Source: Biomphalaria glabrata (taxonomy: Eukaryota; Mollusca; Gastropoda; Planorbidae). From it: a stretch of 64,000 nt of DNA. The stretch covers positions 5,038,951 to 5,102,950 of the forward strand of contig NC_074726.1 in NCBI RefSeq assembly GCF_947242115.1. Direction: 5' to 3'. A program made the position numbers and the translations under genes. The notes below the pieces were generated by a model, which had not been told where the DNA came from, ran no database searches, and saw only the letters and a list, made by a program, of their open reading frames with translations. Shown piece by piece: positions 21,241 to 31,448 of this stretch (its first letter is position 1; the number at the start of each line of letters is the position of its first letter).

Positions 21241-22330
21241 CAAACAGATTTTGAAATAATATTAAATAAGAACTGATTGGTACTAGAGATTGGGTACCTA
21301 TACTATATGGTATACAGACATTATAGTGACTAATCATATGGAGAAAGCCATCTGCGACTACACAATGGCCAGTCGGCAAAAGTTTGAAAGCCGGAATACA
21401 ATGGGTTTTCGGCCGGATATGTCATAAGTTATTGTAATCAAAATATATTTTCAAAATATTGACCACATAAAAAATATGCCACATAAATTTTTTGAAGTTA
21501 ACAGATGTTTGAAATTTTTAAAAAATCATGATGGCTTTGCGTTGAAAAAATTAATAAATATTAATATATATATGAACAGACGGATACAAACTGATACAGC
21601 AAGCCAACAGCGAAGATTAAATCTCATGCCATGCACAATATGTGCATAATTTATAAATAAAGAAACTAACCAGAGAGATATTTATCAGAACTTTTATGAC
21701 TGGACTCAGTCTAGCTACACCTGGGTCATATATTTAGCCTTGAATAATGTTTGAACAGATCGGATTAAGCTGTCTGTTTCTGTTTTCGAATTTTTTTCGT
21801 AATTATTTATTTATGACACAGTATTTTCTCCTCACAAGCGAGTCACAGATTCAGAGATTCTCATTGCGGTCATGTTTTAAGACGGAAGCGACTCTGTAGA
21901 GTTACTGTAAATCAAATAGTTACAGATATTGATTTTTTCGGACATTGTATTTCTTCATATAGACTTGGTAAAGAGGATCCTAAATCTTAAATATTAAATA
22001 TCATTGTATCGTACAGTCTTATTTCGTGGAATGAGGGAAATTGATTGTAAGAAAATTTCAGACTAGTTCATAGATTGTTTACGTTGTTGAGAAATCAATT
22101 GTTGCAGTAGGCCTGACTGCAGACCAGTGACGTGACACTGAGAGGTCAGTGGAGACCAATAGTTTAAAGATTGGTCTCGGTTGTTTATGTCTAAGGGACT
22201 AATTCTCCACCAGACAAGATTATCTCCAAATCAGAAATGCAGCATTTATTTTTCTAATGTATTTTTTAAAAATTATTATATCAAATTGAAATTAATATAT
22301 TTCTTCTTCGTTCTTATTGTCTATGCTGGA
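21241..22330. other. Unassigned AT-rich spacer
   Basis: No supported gene. The region is over 65 percent A+T by eye, with no organised repeat recognised. Confidence 0.3.
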
Positions 22331-22567
22331 GTGGTCAGATCAGTAATCTTATATCTGAGATAAGCTGGGCAGTGGTCTCCAGATCAGAAATCCTATATCT
22401 GAGATGAGCTGGGCAATGGTCTCCAGATCAGTAATCCTATATCTGAGATGAGCTGGGCAGTGGTCTCCAGATCAGTAATCTTGTATCTGAGATGAACTGG
22501 GCAGTGGTCTCCAGATCAGTAATCCTAAATCTGAGATGAACCGCGCGGTGGTTTCCAGATCAGATAG
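22331..22567. repeat. 44-bp tandem repeat, about five units
   Basis: The unit contains TGGTCTCCAGATCAGTAATC then CTATATCTGAGATGAGCTGGGCAG; the TGGTCTCC mark recurs every 44 bases at 22373, 22417, 22461 and 22505. Confidence 0.9.
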
Positions 22568-22904
22568 TTCTCCATATGGTTTTTATTTAATGGGCGTCGG
22601 GAGGGAGAATTGGAGCCAGTGTCTTGTTCGGGCCTCTCGCTAGAGTATGCAGATTTGAAGGACATTATCCGCTTTCTCTGGTGATGTTCCACAAGGGTAA
22701 GTTTTGCAGGACCCGGCTTTCAGCTTTCGGAACTTTTGTTGTCTCGTTCCTTTGTGTCCGGTTCCGCGTCGCAAAATTATTCGTTGGTCATATTTGGATA
22801 TCCTATGATAGGCATAGTTTGATATAATCTTATACTATAAAGTAATTTTATTTTTATTATTATTTATCATTTTATATCAATTTCAGCCATACCACTTTCC
22901 TTGA
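22568..22904. other. Unassigned spacer
   Basis: No supported gene; one 67-codon open frame has no recognisable content. Confidence 0.25.
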
Positions 22905-23185
22905 AGGAGGCGCGGTGGCTGAGCGGTAAAGCGCTTGACTACTGAACCGGGGTCTGGGGTTCGAATCCTGGTAAAGGCTGGGATATTTAATTTCAGGATC
23001 TTCGGGCGCCTCTGAGTCCACCCAGCTCTTATGGGTACCTGACGTAAGTTAGGGAATAGTAAAGGCGGTTGGTCGTTGTGCTGGCCACATGACACCCTCA
23101 TTAACCGTAGGCTACAGAAACAGATGGCCTTTACATCATCTGCCCTATAGACCACAAGGTCTGAAAGGGAAACTTTACTTTTTTT
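22905..23185 (+). repeat. tRNA-derived SINE, family 1, best copy
   Basis: The head GGCGCGGTGGCTGAGCGGTA (box A) and GGGGTTCGAATCC (box B) form a tRNA-like pol III promoter. The body continues CAGGATCTTCGGGCGCCTCT, a GTTGTGCTGGCCACATGACA block and CCCTATAGACCACAAGGTCT, and ends in a T run. Copies: 28060 (+), 4191, 35760, 37690, 39345, 47085 and 56935 (all minus). It is not a functional tRNA because the clover-leaf 3' half is replaced by SINE body. Confidence 0.85.
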
Positions 23186-24545
23186 TTTTTACTTTCCTTG
23201 ATAATTAATTTTTACAATATCGCTATTCAAGGCAGAACTTCATAAAGAGCGAAAACTGGACCTCAAAAACGGCTCTAAGGATATTTCTAGAAAGTGAACT
23301 AGATCTATACATTTGAATAACCAGGATCCTTTCTTTAGAAAGAGGGAAGAGTGGGGCGGTAAAAAAATGTTTCATTGTTGTTTTAATCTAACATTCATTC
23401 CAATCGCTCTATAAGTTATATATAAGAGATATTGTCTTTTAAAAAAAAAAAAAAAAAAAAAGGGCATATGGTTGGTGTTTTACTTATTTATGTGACAACC
23501 TTGATGAGAAAACTATGATATCTGGAGCACAGCTTAATGAAATTAGCATTTTATTAATTAATTAATTTTTTTAAATTAAAATGCTCAGTGTTTATAAAAT
23601 TATTGCATATCTTAATAAAATTACCTCACACCCCAGAATGCTATAGGATGAACTCGATAATTAATGTTACTCCTGCTTATTTACAGAAGCATACCTAAAC
23701 AAAGAACGACACAATCTATATGGCTTTCGCAAAAAAAGGAGGTTATAACCCAATAACCCACTACGGTGTTTCAGTGGGGCTAAAAGTACGGTATTTTATT
23801 ACTTCGACTGATCCTTCTGTGCAAACTGTGGGCCGGGAATGATTGACGTTTATGGTAGGCCAACAATAAAACTGCATTCGATCGCTGTTTGTTTCCTGTA
23901 ACCAAAAAATCTGCTTATAAAGGTGCATAGGTCTTTCAGAATTTTCAGAATTTAAGTCTTACAGCATCTTTAGCTACGGAAAGAATACGTGTCACATGGT
24001 ACCTAAACGGTTTGCATTGGTTAAATTTCCATAACTATATATAGCTCGTGATTGGAAATAACTACACCCTCTCGATACACACTGTGTTTAAAATTCTTTA
24101 AGTATAGGTTAAAGTTGACTCAGAGATGATTGCCGACATATGACTTTGCGTGAAGGTGAGTTTTGTAAACTATTATGCAAGTTGTGTTAGCATAATCTAT
24201 ATATTAATTCGTCATACGTTCAGTTGGATCCAGGGCCGGCTTTAGGATAAATAACATCTTGAGGCTGTGTGACGCGTTTAACTATTTCTTTAGACAAATT
24301 GTCCACTAGACTTGCAGTTGCATTGCTTAACTTAATACAGAAACGTCAATAACGTGGAATTTATTTAACACATTAAACCTGCCTTTATTAGAACACACAA
24401 GAAAAAGTATTCACTATTGTATGTATAGAAATTTCGCAATCGATTTTTCGACCATCTCGGGTCACCCAGTTGAATAGAGGCTATAATTCCTCTTAAACAC
24501 AAATGGATGTAACTTATTAAAGGAGTTAAGTGAAGACGCTAAGAA
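23186..24545. other. Unassigned spacer
   Basis: No supported gene. It contains a poly-A run of about 21 at 23441-23461. A GGGCCGGCTTTAGGATAAAT start (24233) resembles termini of GGCCTTAGG-type hAT MITEs (see 59565), but no second end was found. Confidence 0.3.
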
Positions 24546-24549
24546 AAAC

Positions 24550-25090
24550 ATGAATACTACAGATGTTACTAAATGAGCTGTTGCTAATAGCACTTGCTAA
24601 GAGAGCTGTTTCTTATAGAACTATTGCAAACAAAGCTGTTGCTTATATATAGTTGTGATTACAAGGACTCTTTTCTCATTTAAAGACAACACAACAGAAA
24701 CATACACATAAACACTACCGACACAACATAGGAAGCTCATTCAGCGACTACACACAGGCATCTTGGTCCTATTCGTGTTTCCTGATCAACGAGTGGCGTT
24801 GGTATAGTCTGACCGAGTGATGTACGAACGAGTTTTTGTATCGCTCTGTTCTTGTTTTGATTGACAGTAGTCAAGGCTTTTAGAGAAGTTTTGAGTGCAT
24901 TTTCTCTGTCCACTAGTGAGAGCTTCCCTTCCCTTAATTGGCTATTGCTATTGCTATTAGGGCTGTGGTTAACAGAACTGTTGCTAAAAAAAATGTTACT
25001 GATACAACTCTTGCTTCTAGAACTGTTGCTAAGAGAGATAAGATATTGTAAATAGAGCTGCTTCTTATAGATTTTTTGCTAATAGAAGTT
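24550..25090. repeat. Degenerate GCTGTTGCTAATAGAACT repeat split by a LINE end
   Basis: Short irregular units such as GAGCTGTTGCTAATAG and GAACTGTTGCTAAGAG occupy 24570-24650 and resume at 24945-25090. Between them is a reversed LINE 3' end (24650-24865). Open frames across the array are compositional. Confidence 0.6.
24650..24865 (-). repeat. LINE 3'-end fragment, minus strand
   Basis: Reverse complement of the 3' UTR at 34850-35040 (shared CTACACACAGGCATCTTGGT, GTTGTGTCGG and AGGACTCTTTTCTCAT blocks). Confidence 0.75.
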
Positions 25091-25455
25091 GTATCCAATT
25101 GAGCTTTGGCCAATAGACAAATTTCAGTCCTTATCACTCAAGACCCCTTCTGATTTAAACAGGTCGAATAAGTGTAACTTAAGAGTAGATTTAAAAAAAC
25201 AACAGCTTTTCACGGTTCGTTTGTTTCTTTTTTCAAATTTAAATAAATTAAAATAAGATATGACGTAGAGGCGACATTTTGCAGGTAAGACACTTAGACA
25301 TTATGTCAATAAACATTACATACATATACATCTTTCTCCTTTCATCTGCTTTATTTACTTCGTCAAACAGAAAACGATGGAACGATAACATCACATAACG
25401 AGTGTTGTATGTAGATCAATCTGTATGTCTGTCTGTCTGTCTAGTACAAAGTTAG
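25091..25455. other. Unassigned spacer
   Basis: No supported gene; a short (GTCT)n run at 25424-25442. Confidence 0.3.
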
Positions 25456-25459
25456 TGCA

Positions 25460-25665
25460 TGTTATTTCTCCCACACCCAATCTCAGATCAAGCTGAAATT
25501 TTGTACACTTATTTCTTTTACCTGACAACACTAGAATCAATAAAAAAATAACTCTACAATCAATTTAAAAAAACAAACAAACCACAATTAGTTAATTAAT
25601 TATTTTGTTTGGTATCTCGAACAAGGGAAAGAAATTGTACTTGACTGAAGTGAAGGTATATTTTA
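25460..25665. repeat. Dispersed repeat (CCCACACCCAATCTC.GATCAAG type)
   Basis: It shares TTATTTCTCCCACACCCAAT, GATCAAGCTGAAATTTTGTA, TTAGTTAATTAATTATT and a GAACAAGGGAAA ending with 52855-53180. The family is unknown. Confidence 0.6.
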
Positions 25666-26220
25666 ACCCTGCTAATATTCATCTCGGGGTAAATGTATTT
25701 TTTATTCCCTAACGTGACGTTTATCTAGCCTTACGTCTTATGAGCTCAAATTAGTTTTGAATCATTGAAAATCCTTTGCCGAACGGATGACTATAAGCGG
25801 GTTTCCCTGGCGCTCATAGCTCATCAACACCTTATTTCGGCTATGTCAGGTCTTAAGATTATTTAATTAATAATTATTAAGTTGTCTAGGTATTAAAATT
25901 GTAATTGGGATTGCAATGTGCATGTGTGTTATAATTAATTTATAATTTCTTATTATATATATTTCAGTCCTAAGGTTCAGCCTAACAGACACACCAAGTG
26001 ACACCATACACACCCAGTTGAACATAAATTAATAAACGATGTGTTTCGGGATTTATAATTACACTATAAATTTAATCCAAGATTTATACAATGAAATGAC
26101 TTACCTCTAATGGGAAAGAAAAAAATGAATACAAGTACATATAGTATGATATGAGAAACTACTAAATCAAAGTCTAGTTCCATTAACTACTGAATTATTA
26201 TTTCAAATAAAAAAAAACAC
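25666..26220. other. Unassigned spacer
   Basis: No supported gene or recognised repeat. Confidence 0.3.
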
Positions 26221-26222
26221 CT

Positions 26223-26520
26223 TGTAATATGGTGTCCGAGATGGGCGTAGCCAGGATTTTTCTCGGGGGGGGGGGTTCCCTCCCCCCAGCATCCCAGCCC
26301 CCCACCGCGAAAAATAATATATATGTATGTATGTATGTGTGTGTACATAACTGATCTTTATTACATTGTAATATGGTGTCCGAGATGGGCGTAGCCAGGA
26401 TTTTTTTCGGGGGGGTGGGGGTGGGGTTCCTTCCCCCCAGCATCCCAACCCCCCACCGCGAAAAAAAAAATATGTATGTGTGTATGTATGTGTGTGTACA
26501 TAATTAATCTTTATTACATT
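26223..26520. repeat. 144-bp tandem duplication (GATGGGCGTAGCCAGGATT type)
   Basis: GTAATATGGTGTCCGAGATG at 26224 recurs at 26368 with the same following order: GGGCGTAGCCAGGATTTTT, a G run, CCCCCAGCATCCCA, CACCGCGAAAAA, a (TATG)n run and a TACATAA end. The start resembles the terminus of the element at 56272. Confidence 0.85.
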
Positions 26521-26825
26521 CTGACTCTTCATTCTTTCGGAAGACGTTTATTGTGCCCTAGAGTAGCTTCTTCCTGGAGTTAGTGGAGGGGTGTGGTGGA
26601 GCGATGGGAGAACTATTTCCGGTATTGAAAGCCAACAAAATGCACATTCTGAGGTATCTACAGTGCACTATCCTGGTATTAAAAAAGTTTTATTTCAAAA
26701 AACCTAATGTGCTATTCTTACCTACTTAGACCCTCCAGCGCCGTTCGGCGCATTTGGTGGCAAGCTGTTTCTACAAAATTCTGTCACTGGCAATGTTTTG
26801 TAAAATGTTTTACATGTTTCGGATG

Positions 26826-26975
26826 TTCCTTCAGAGTTGAAGATAGTTTACTTCCTAGTGCAAACTCCCGCAGGACAACGGGGGATGGGAGTGGGCAGGG
26901 TTTGAACCCTCGACCGTCGATAAATCCGAACGACAGTCCAGCGCGCAAACCGCACGACCAGGCAGCCATCTTATG
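26826..26975 (-). repeat. tRNA-derived SINE, family 2, minus strand
   Basis: On the minus strand: GGCTGCCTGGTCGTGCGGTT (box A), GAGGGTTCAAACCCTGCCC (box B), then TCGTTGTCCTGCGGGAG-like body and AGTAAACTATCTTCAACTCT. Other copies lie at 6531 (-) and 52655 (+). Confidence 0.8.
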
Positions 26976-27269
26976 TCTGAAGCCTCTTCTCACCTGCTCT
27001 AAGGACCTCCATGAATGTGTGGCGCCAAGTTGTACTAGGATGTCATCGCAACTCTTATTATGCGTAATTCATTTTGTCGGAGAACATGTCCCGCAAACCT
27101 TATGCGACGCTCTGTCACAACTTTATTAATGGGTCGACACACAGTTCGGCATAGGATTTCCTTGATTTAGACCCGATCTCTATTACTGACTCCTAAAATC
27201 TGTCTTAGTGTTATTCAATTTCGGCAGATGACTATTCACTGCACTTTATTGATGGATGGAGCCAACCAC

Positions 27270-27680
27270 TGGTAGAAAAGTGTAACCTCTCTGACTACGC
27301 TCTTGGAATTAGGTGCTATAGTTTGCGTTAGGTCAAAATCATCTGTTGGGGGGTTTTAAACTAAAAAATCTCTTGAGTTGTTTTTTTTAACAAATTCGAA
27401 ACCCCCTAAGCTACACTCACAGAATTTGGTGACTCTAGTTTGCTTTAGTATAATATTGAAGAGAGAGGTTTTCAACCTCAAAACTCTCTGTAGGGGGATT
27501 TTAAATCTAAACCATCTGGAGGGGTTTTAAACTTTAAACAAAGCCATTTGGAGGAGGGGGGAGGTCTAAACTCAAAACCCCCAATTGGCTTGGCTACGCT
27601 CAAAGAATTTTAGTGTGTAATTTGCTTTTTTCTCTGAAGGGGGTTTTAAACTCAAAATTACGACGTAGCGACAAGGGGAG
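27270..27680. repeat. Irregular repeat of GGGGTTTTAAACTCAAAACC
   Basis: Several imperfect units of a G-run plus TTTTAAACT.AAA.CC and CTACGCTC.AAGAATTTGGTG. The same words fill the interior of the MITE candidate at 56272-56605, suggesting a relative of that element. Confidence 0.55.
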
Positions 27681-27795
27681 AAAAAAAATACTGCACAGAA
27701 ATAAAATAGCACAAATGACGTCATCGCCTATTGATGAAAGCGGCGCTATTAGATAGTGTATATTTTCATTAGAAAACTAAATAGATAGTTGCGAC

Positions 27796-27975
27796 AGGCT
27801 AAAAGTGGCCAATATATTGACCTGAAGCCTAGACCTTAGCGTGACTAAAAGAGGCCATGTGTTGATCTGAAGCCTAGACCTTAGCATGACTAAAAGAGGT
27901 CATGTGTTGACCTGAAGCCTAGACCTTAGCATGACTAAAAGTGGCCATGTGTTGAACTGAAGCCTGTGATCTTAA
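27796..27975. repeat. 45-bp tandem repeat, four units
   Basis: CTGAAGCCTAGACCTTAGCA with TGACTAAAAG.GGCCATGTGTTGA; the CTGAAGCCT mark recurs exactly every 45 bases from 27822. Confidence 0.9.
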
Positions 27976-28059
27976 AAGTGGCTTAGAAAGTTTTTCCCGA
28001 ATGACCCATTAGATTTGCCAAATGGCATAGGATTGATTTTTAAAAATTTATTTCTAATA

Positions 28060-28325
28060 TATGAGGCGCGGTGGCTGAGCGGTAAAGCGCTTGGCTTCCG
28101 AACCGGAGACCGGTTCGAATCCTGGTGAATACTGGGATTTTTTATTTCAGGATCTTCGGGCGCCTCTGAGTCCACCCAGCTCTAATGGGAAAAGTAAAGG
28201 CGGTTGTTAACCGTAGGCCACAGAAACAGATGACCTTTACATCATCTGCCCTATAGACCACAAGGTCTGAGAGGGGAACTTTTATATATATATATATATA
28301 TATATAAATATATATATATATAACT
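28060..28325 (+). repeat. tRNA-derived SINE, family 1, plus (AT)n tail
   Basis: The head GGCGCGGTGGCTGAGCGGTA, box B CGGTTCGAATCCTGG and the shared body through CACAAGGTCTGAGAGGGGAA are followed by an (AT)n run at 28283-28323. About 35 bases of the body (the ACGTCGTGCTGGCCAC region) are missing relative to 22905. Confidence 0.8.
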
Positions 28326-28604
28326 TGTGCGCCTTATCATACTATCTTAGAGTGTGTAATTATAAGAGTGTATTTATTTTTAATTGAGTTTATCTAATTG
28401 ACTTTAATTGTACATACACCATTTATGTATATGTTTACTTGGGACTTGTTAAGACTTATTTGGTATACATTAGCGCAATTACATGCCTAGAGGTTATACT
28501 TAATCTTTATAACAGAACCATCATACCACGGGAAGAACGCGCCGGCACAATTTAAATTCTAGCTATAGGTCACATGGGAGCTCGTAATTGACAATAAAGT
28601 CACA

Positions 28605-28740
28605 CTGGGACTGTTTTCGGCAGAATTTAAGTCATTGATCAACATGTATGTGTAGATTGATCTAGAAACACGCGTAGGACCTAATGATCTTTTTTTTCTT
28701 TTTTTGAAGTAACGACTCTTTTTCATAAGATAAGTTACTC
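28605..28740 (+). repeat. LINE 3' UTR fragment
   Basis: GGCAGAATTTAAGTCATTGA, ACACGCGTAGGACCTAATGA, GAAGTAACG and ATAAGATAAG match the 3' end at 57611-57720. Confidence 0.65.
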
Positions 28741-28784
28741 GCTACTAGTACTAGGTAACAATACCAAACTCCGCTTCCGAGAAC

Positions 28785-28930
28785 AGGCGTAGACGGCGAA
28801 AAGAAAATCTTAATCGACCACCGGCGGACAATGGTTATGCTTGCCCAGGTTGTGGCTAAATATGTAGGTCACAGACGGGGCTCCGTAGACACGGAAAATA
28901 TTGCAATCTTCATTAATCTTCGGAATTACT
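28785..28930 (+). repeat. LINE C-terminal zinc-finger-like repeat
   Basis: The + strand reads RRKENLNRPPADNGYACPGC, then a stop and ICRSQTGLRRHGKYC. This is the same block as at 17700, in better condition, and is truncated on both sides. Confidence 0.55.
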
Positions 28931-29000
28931 ATTACTAGGTAAAATTAATAGATCATTTACTTCCTTCAAGGTGATCATTAGAAGCTACCTCATCGTTATA

Positions 29001-29166
29001 ATAATGGCCAGAGGCGTAGCTAATAATTTGACATCATTTTGGGGCCCCGTGGGCTTGACCTCTTTGTGGGACCTGCATTTTGCGTAATATTTAATTTTTA
29101 ATGTAAAAAACACTCATTTGAGATTTTAAAATTCTCCCCCACCCTACCTACGCCACTGATAATGGC
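29001..29166 (+). mobile_element. hAT MITE (CAG.GGCGTAGCTA terminus), copy 1 with TSD
   Basis: The element spans 29009-29158 (150 bp). It starts CAGAGGCGTAGCTA and ends CCTACGCCACTG, with an exact duplication ATAATGGC on each side. The interior holds GGGGCCCCGTGGGCTTG and TTGCGTAATATTTAATTTTT. The second copy is at 47334 (minus). Confidence 0.9.
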
Positions 29167-29330
29167 TATTTCATCGATTCAGAAGATTATGGCTTCGTGT
29201 AGACCCAGTTGCGACCTACATATTTTCCTGCAGTCTTATGCAGACAAAGTCGTTGTCCGCTGGCGGTCTATCAAGTTTTCTTTCCGTCTTCTGCGCCTGT
29301 TTTGAATAATGGTGTCACCGGGTTATTTTA
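29167..29330 (-). repeat. LINE C-terminal zinc-finger-like repeat, minus strand
   Basis: Reverse relative of 28785-28930 (GTTGCGACCTACATATTTTC, GTCCGCTGGCGGTCTA and a final CTTCTGCGCCTGTT). Confidence 0.5.
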
Positions 29331-30425
29331 GATATTATGAATGTGGCTGTAGTTATGTTTGATGCTGTGCTATTATTGTCGGTTCATCAATGTAGGCGTG
29401 GTGGTGACATTGGGTTCCGGTTATAAATCACAGAATAATGAAATGACGCTGGATGTAGCAGACACAAATAAGTTTAATATAACATGGTGAATACGATATA
29501 CAATGCGACCCAGGAATGGTCAGTATTAATCCAACAGAAATATTACCAATATAAGAACTTAGTAACTATTCTATAACCAACTACTTTAAACATCTAACTC
29601 TACTGCCTATATATTAAGTGTCTCTCTATCAAGTGCTTGCTACAAGATCTCTATGTGGACTGACTGCCTTTAACTCTCTGGTTCACCTAAGGTCAAAAGT
29701 GTTCACCTTAGTGCAACATGGGTTGTGAATAAGATTCACAATATGGAATTAACATACACAATACAGAATTAGGGTTTCTACTCTATGGCACCAACTTTGA
29801 GGTGGTGACAAATGGCTTTTTTTTTTTTTTTTGAGTCTTAAATATTTGTCCCACAGCCTTTGTGAGAGCTCTACAACTATTTCTTTCAGAGGCCATCTGC
29901 TGCCAGCTACTTCCTCTATGCCCTTGAGCTGAGCTGATCGCGCCTGAGCTGATCTTTTAAGCGCTTACGCGAAACACCTATGTTACGCCGCCATCGTTAT
30001 ATAACAATTATAAAATAAAATCTTTAAAAACAAAAGCGTATTTAGTGTACTGGTATACTTATAAAACTATTTTTTCTTTGCAGATGAAAAGAAAATTGAG
30101 AACATCAAAATTAGTGATGGGATGATGTGATGAGATGTGGCATGATGAATTAGACGAAACATAAAAGCCCAATGAAAGGGACATAAAAATGAATAAAATA
30201 CGTTGCAATCGATGTAAGAAGTTATCTTTCTTGTCTTTTTCATAATAGGCATCAACATAATCAAGACTTCATTATTATTATTATTTTTTATTATTATTAT
30301 TCATATAATTTTAAACAGACAAATTCTGGAATTTAATATTTTTTAGTTCATTGTCGACCACTTCCTGGGGGATGAGATCTTGGTTTTGAATTTTCGTGCC
30401 TCCGCGTTTAGCCTTTGAGCCCAAT
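29331..30425. other. Unassigned spacer upstream of DUF229-like gene 1
   Basis: No supported gene; a poly-T run (29818-29832) and a (TTA)n run near 30270-30300. The missing first exon of gene 1 could lie here, further upstream, or up to 31448, but I cannot pick it out. Confidence 0.3.
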
Positions 30426-30427
30426 CT

Positions 30428-30502
30428 TTAACTCTTTCTCTCCGTAATTATTTACCACATTCTGGTGGAATCAACGCTGGTAGCGTCAGTTAGGAGAGAA
30501 AT
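30428..30502 (-). mobile_element. TTAA-type MITE, partial, minus strand
   Basis: TTAACTCTTTCTCTCCGTAA ... GTCAGTTAGGAGAGAAA is the reverse-oriented relative of the complete element at 46757-46837. The far end lacks a matching GAGTTAA. Confidence 0.7.
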
Positions 30503-30535
30503 CGATCTACGTTCTAACTTTATGTTTTGTTTTTT

Positions 30536-31120
30536 TTTAGCGGCCCTGGAAAGGAGAAAAGACACTATTAGTTTTGTGTCGCTTGTTTCTCCGTCCGTCT
30601 GTCCCGATTATATCTCAGAAACTAGAAGAGAAAATGAAAATGGGACATCATGATATTTTAGATCATTTACACTTCTGATGCAACGGCTACTTTTTTCTTT
30701 TTCCGAAAGTGAAGCATCTAATTTTTAAAATTATATATGTGTCGTGAATTTGTTTATATGATTGTCGCCCCTAGTGTTTGTTTACATTTGTTAGACTGTG
30801 TACTGACCTTATTTCGTGTTGTGAACTCTACTGTGTGTGTAGTTGTTTGTCATTCAGTGTAATAAAGCTTTGAATGTAAAATGGTTTTTGTTATTGTTTA
30901 AGTACGGCAATATGCAAGCAGATTTTTCAAAAAAATTACACCACTTTTTCAATGAAAAACTTCAGGGGAGGTAAATTTTTTTTTAAATGTCATGGACTTG
31001 TTCATTAAAATCTCAAGCTTCATTCATAGATTTGCGCATTTGTACAAAAATTGCATTTAATGTCACAATGGTAAAAGTGTCAATGGTTCATTATAAAATA
31101 TATTTTCTATTTATTAACTA
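30536..31120 (+). repeat. Dispersed repeat family R1
   Basis: It starts AGCGGCCCTGGAAAGGAGAA, then CTATTAGTTTTGTGTCGC, CCGTCCGTCTGTCC, a CAGAAACTAGAAGAGAAAAT block, GACATCATGATATTTTAGA and GATGCAACGGCTACTTTTTT. It matches 48197-48470 closely. The right limit is uncertain. Confidence 0.65.
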
Positions 31121-31330
31121 ACTCATTGAATTAACCCAGAAGTCCCGTGTTCGAATCCTGGTGAAGACTCTAGGTAGACCACTTCGGGGGCCGATTTTGA
31201 GTTTCTGTTTCCAAACGCTGTTCCCAATTAAAGGAGTGTCCATTTTAGTTATCCCTGTAACACTTTGCTAGTTTCCTTGTATTACAAAGCACCATTGTGT
31301 GACCCTGTAAAGGTTACTTTGTGAGCTACA
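31121..31330 (+). repeat. SINE-like fragment with box B
   Basis: GTGTTCGAATCCTGGTGAAG is a tRNA-like box B and downstream flank as in SINE family 1. The following ACCACTTCGGGGGCCGATTT block also occurs (reversed) near 58350. Confidence 0.4.
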
Positions 31331-31448
31331 TGTTATATGGTAAATAAATGTAATGATTTTCTTCCAAAAATGCAATATTTCAAAATAATTATATCCTAGG
31401 TCTTATGCTTTTTTCTATGTATTTAAATATCTTGTTTTCCATTTTCAG

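Noticed and set aside
22905-22990. Possible functional tRNA gene
   Set aside because: A and B boxes are present, but the 3' half does not close a clover-leaf and the sequence runs into a SINE body found in many copies.
26198-26532. 81- and 109-codon open frames on the minus strand
   Set aside because: Generated by the 144-bp tandem duplication with G runs and TATG repeats.
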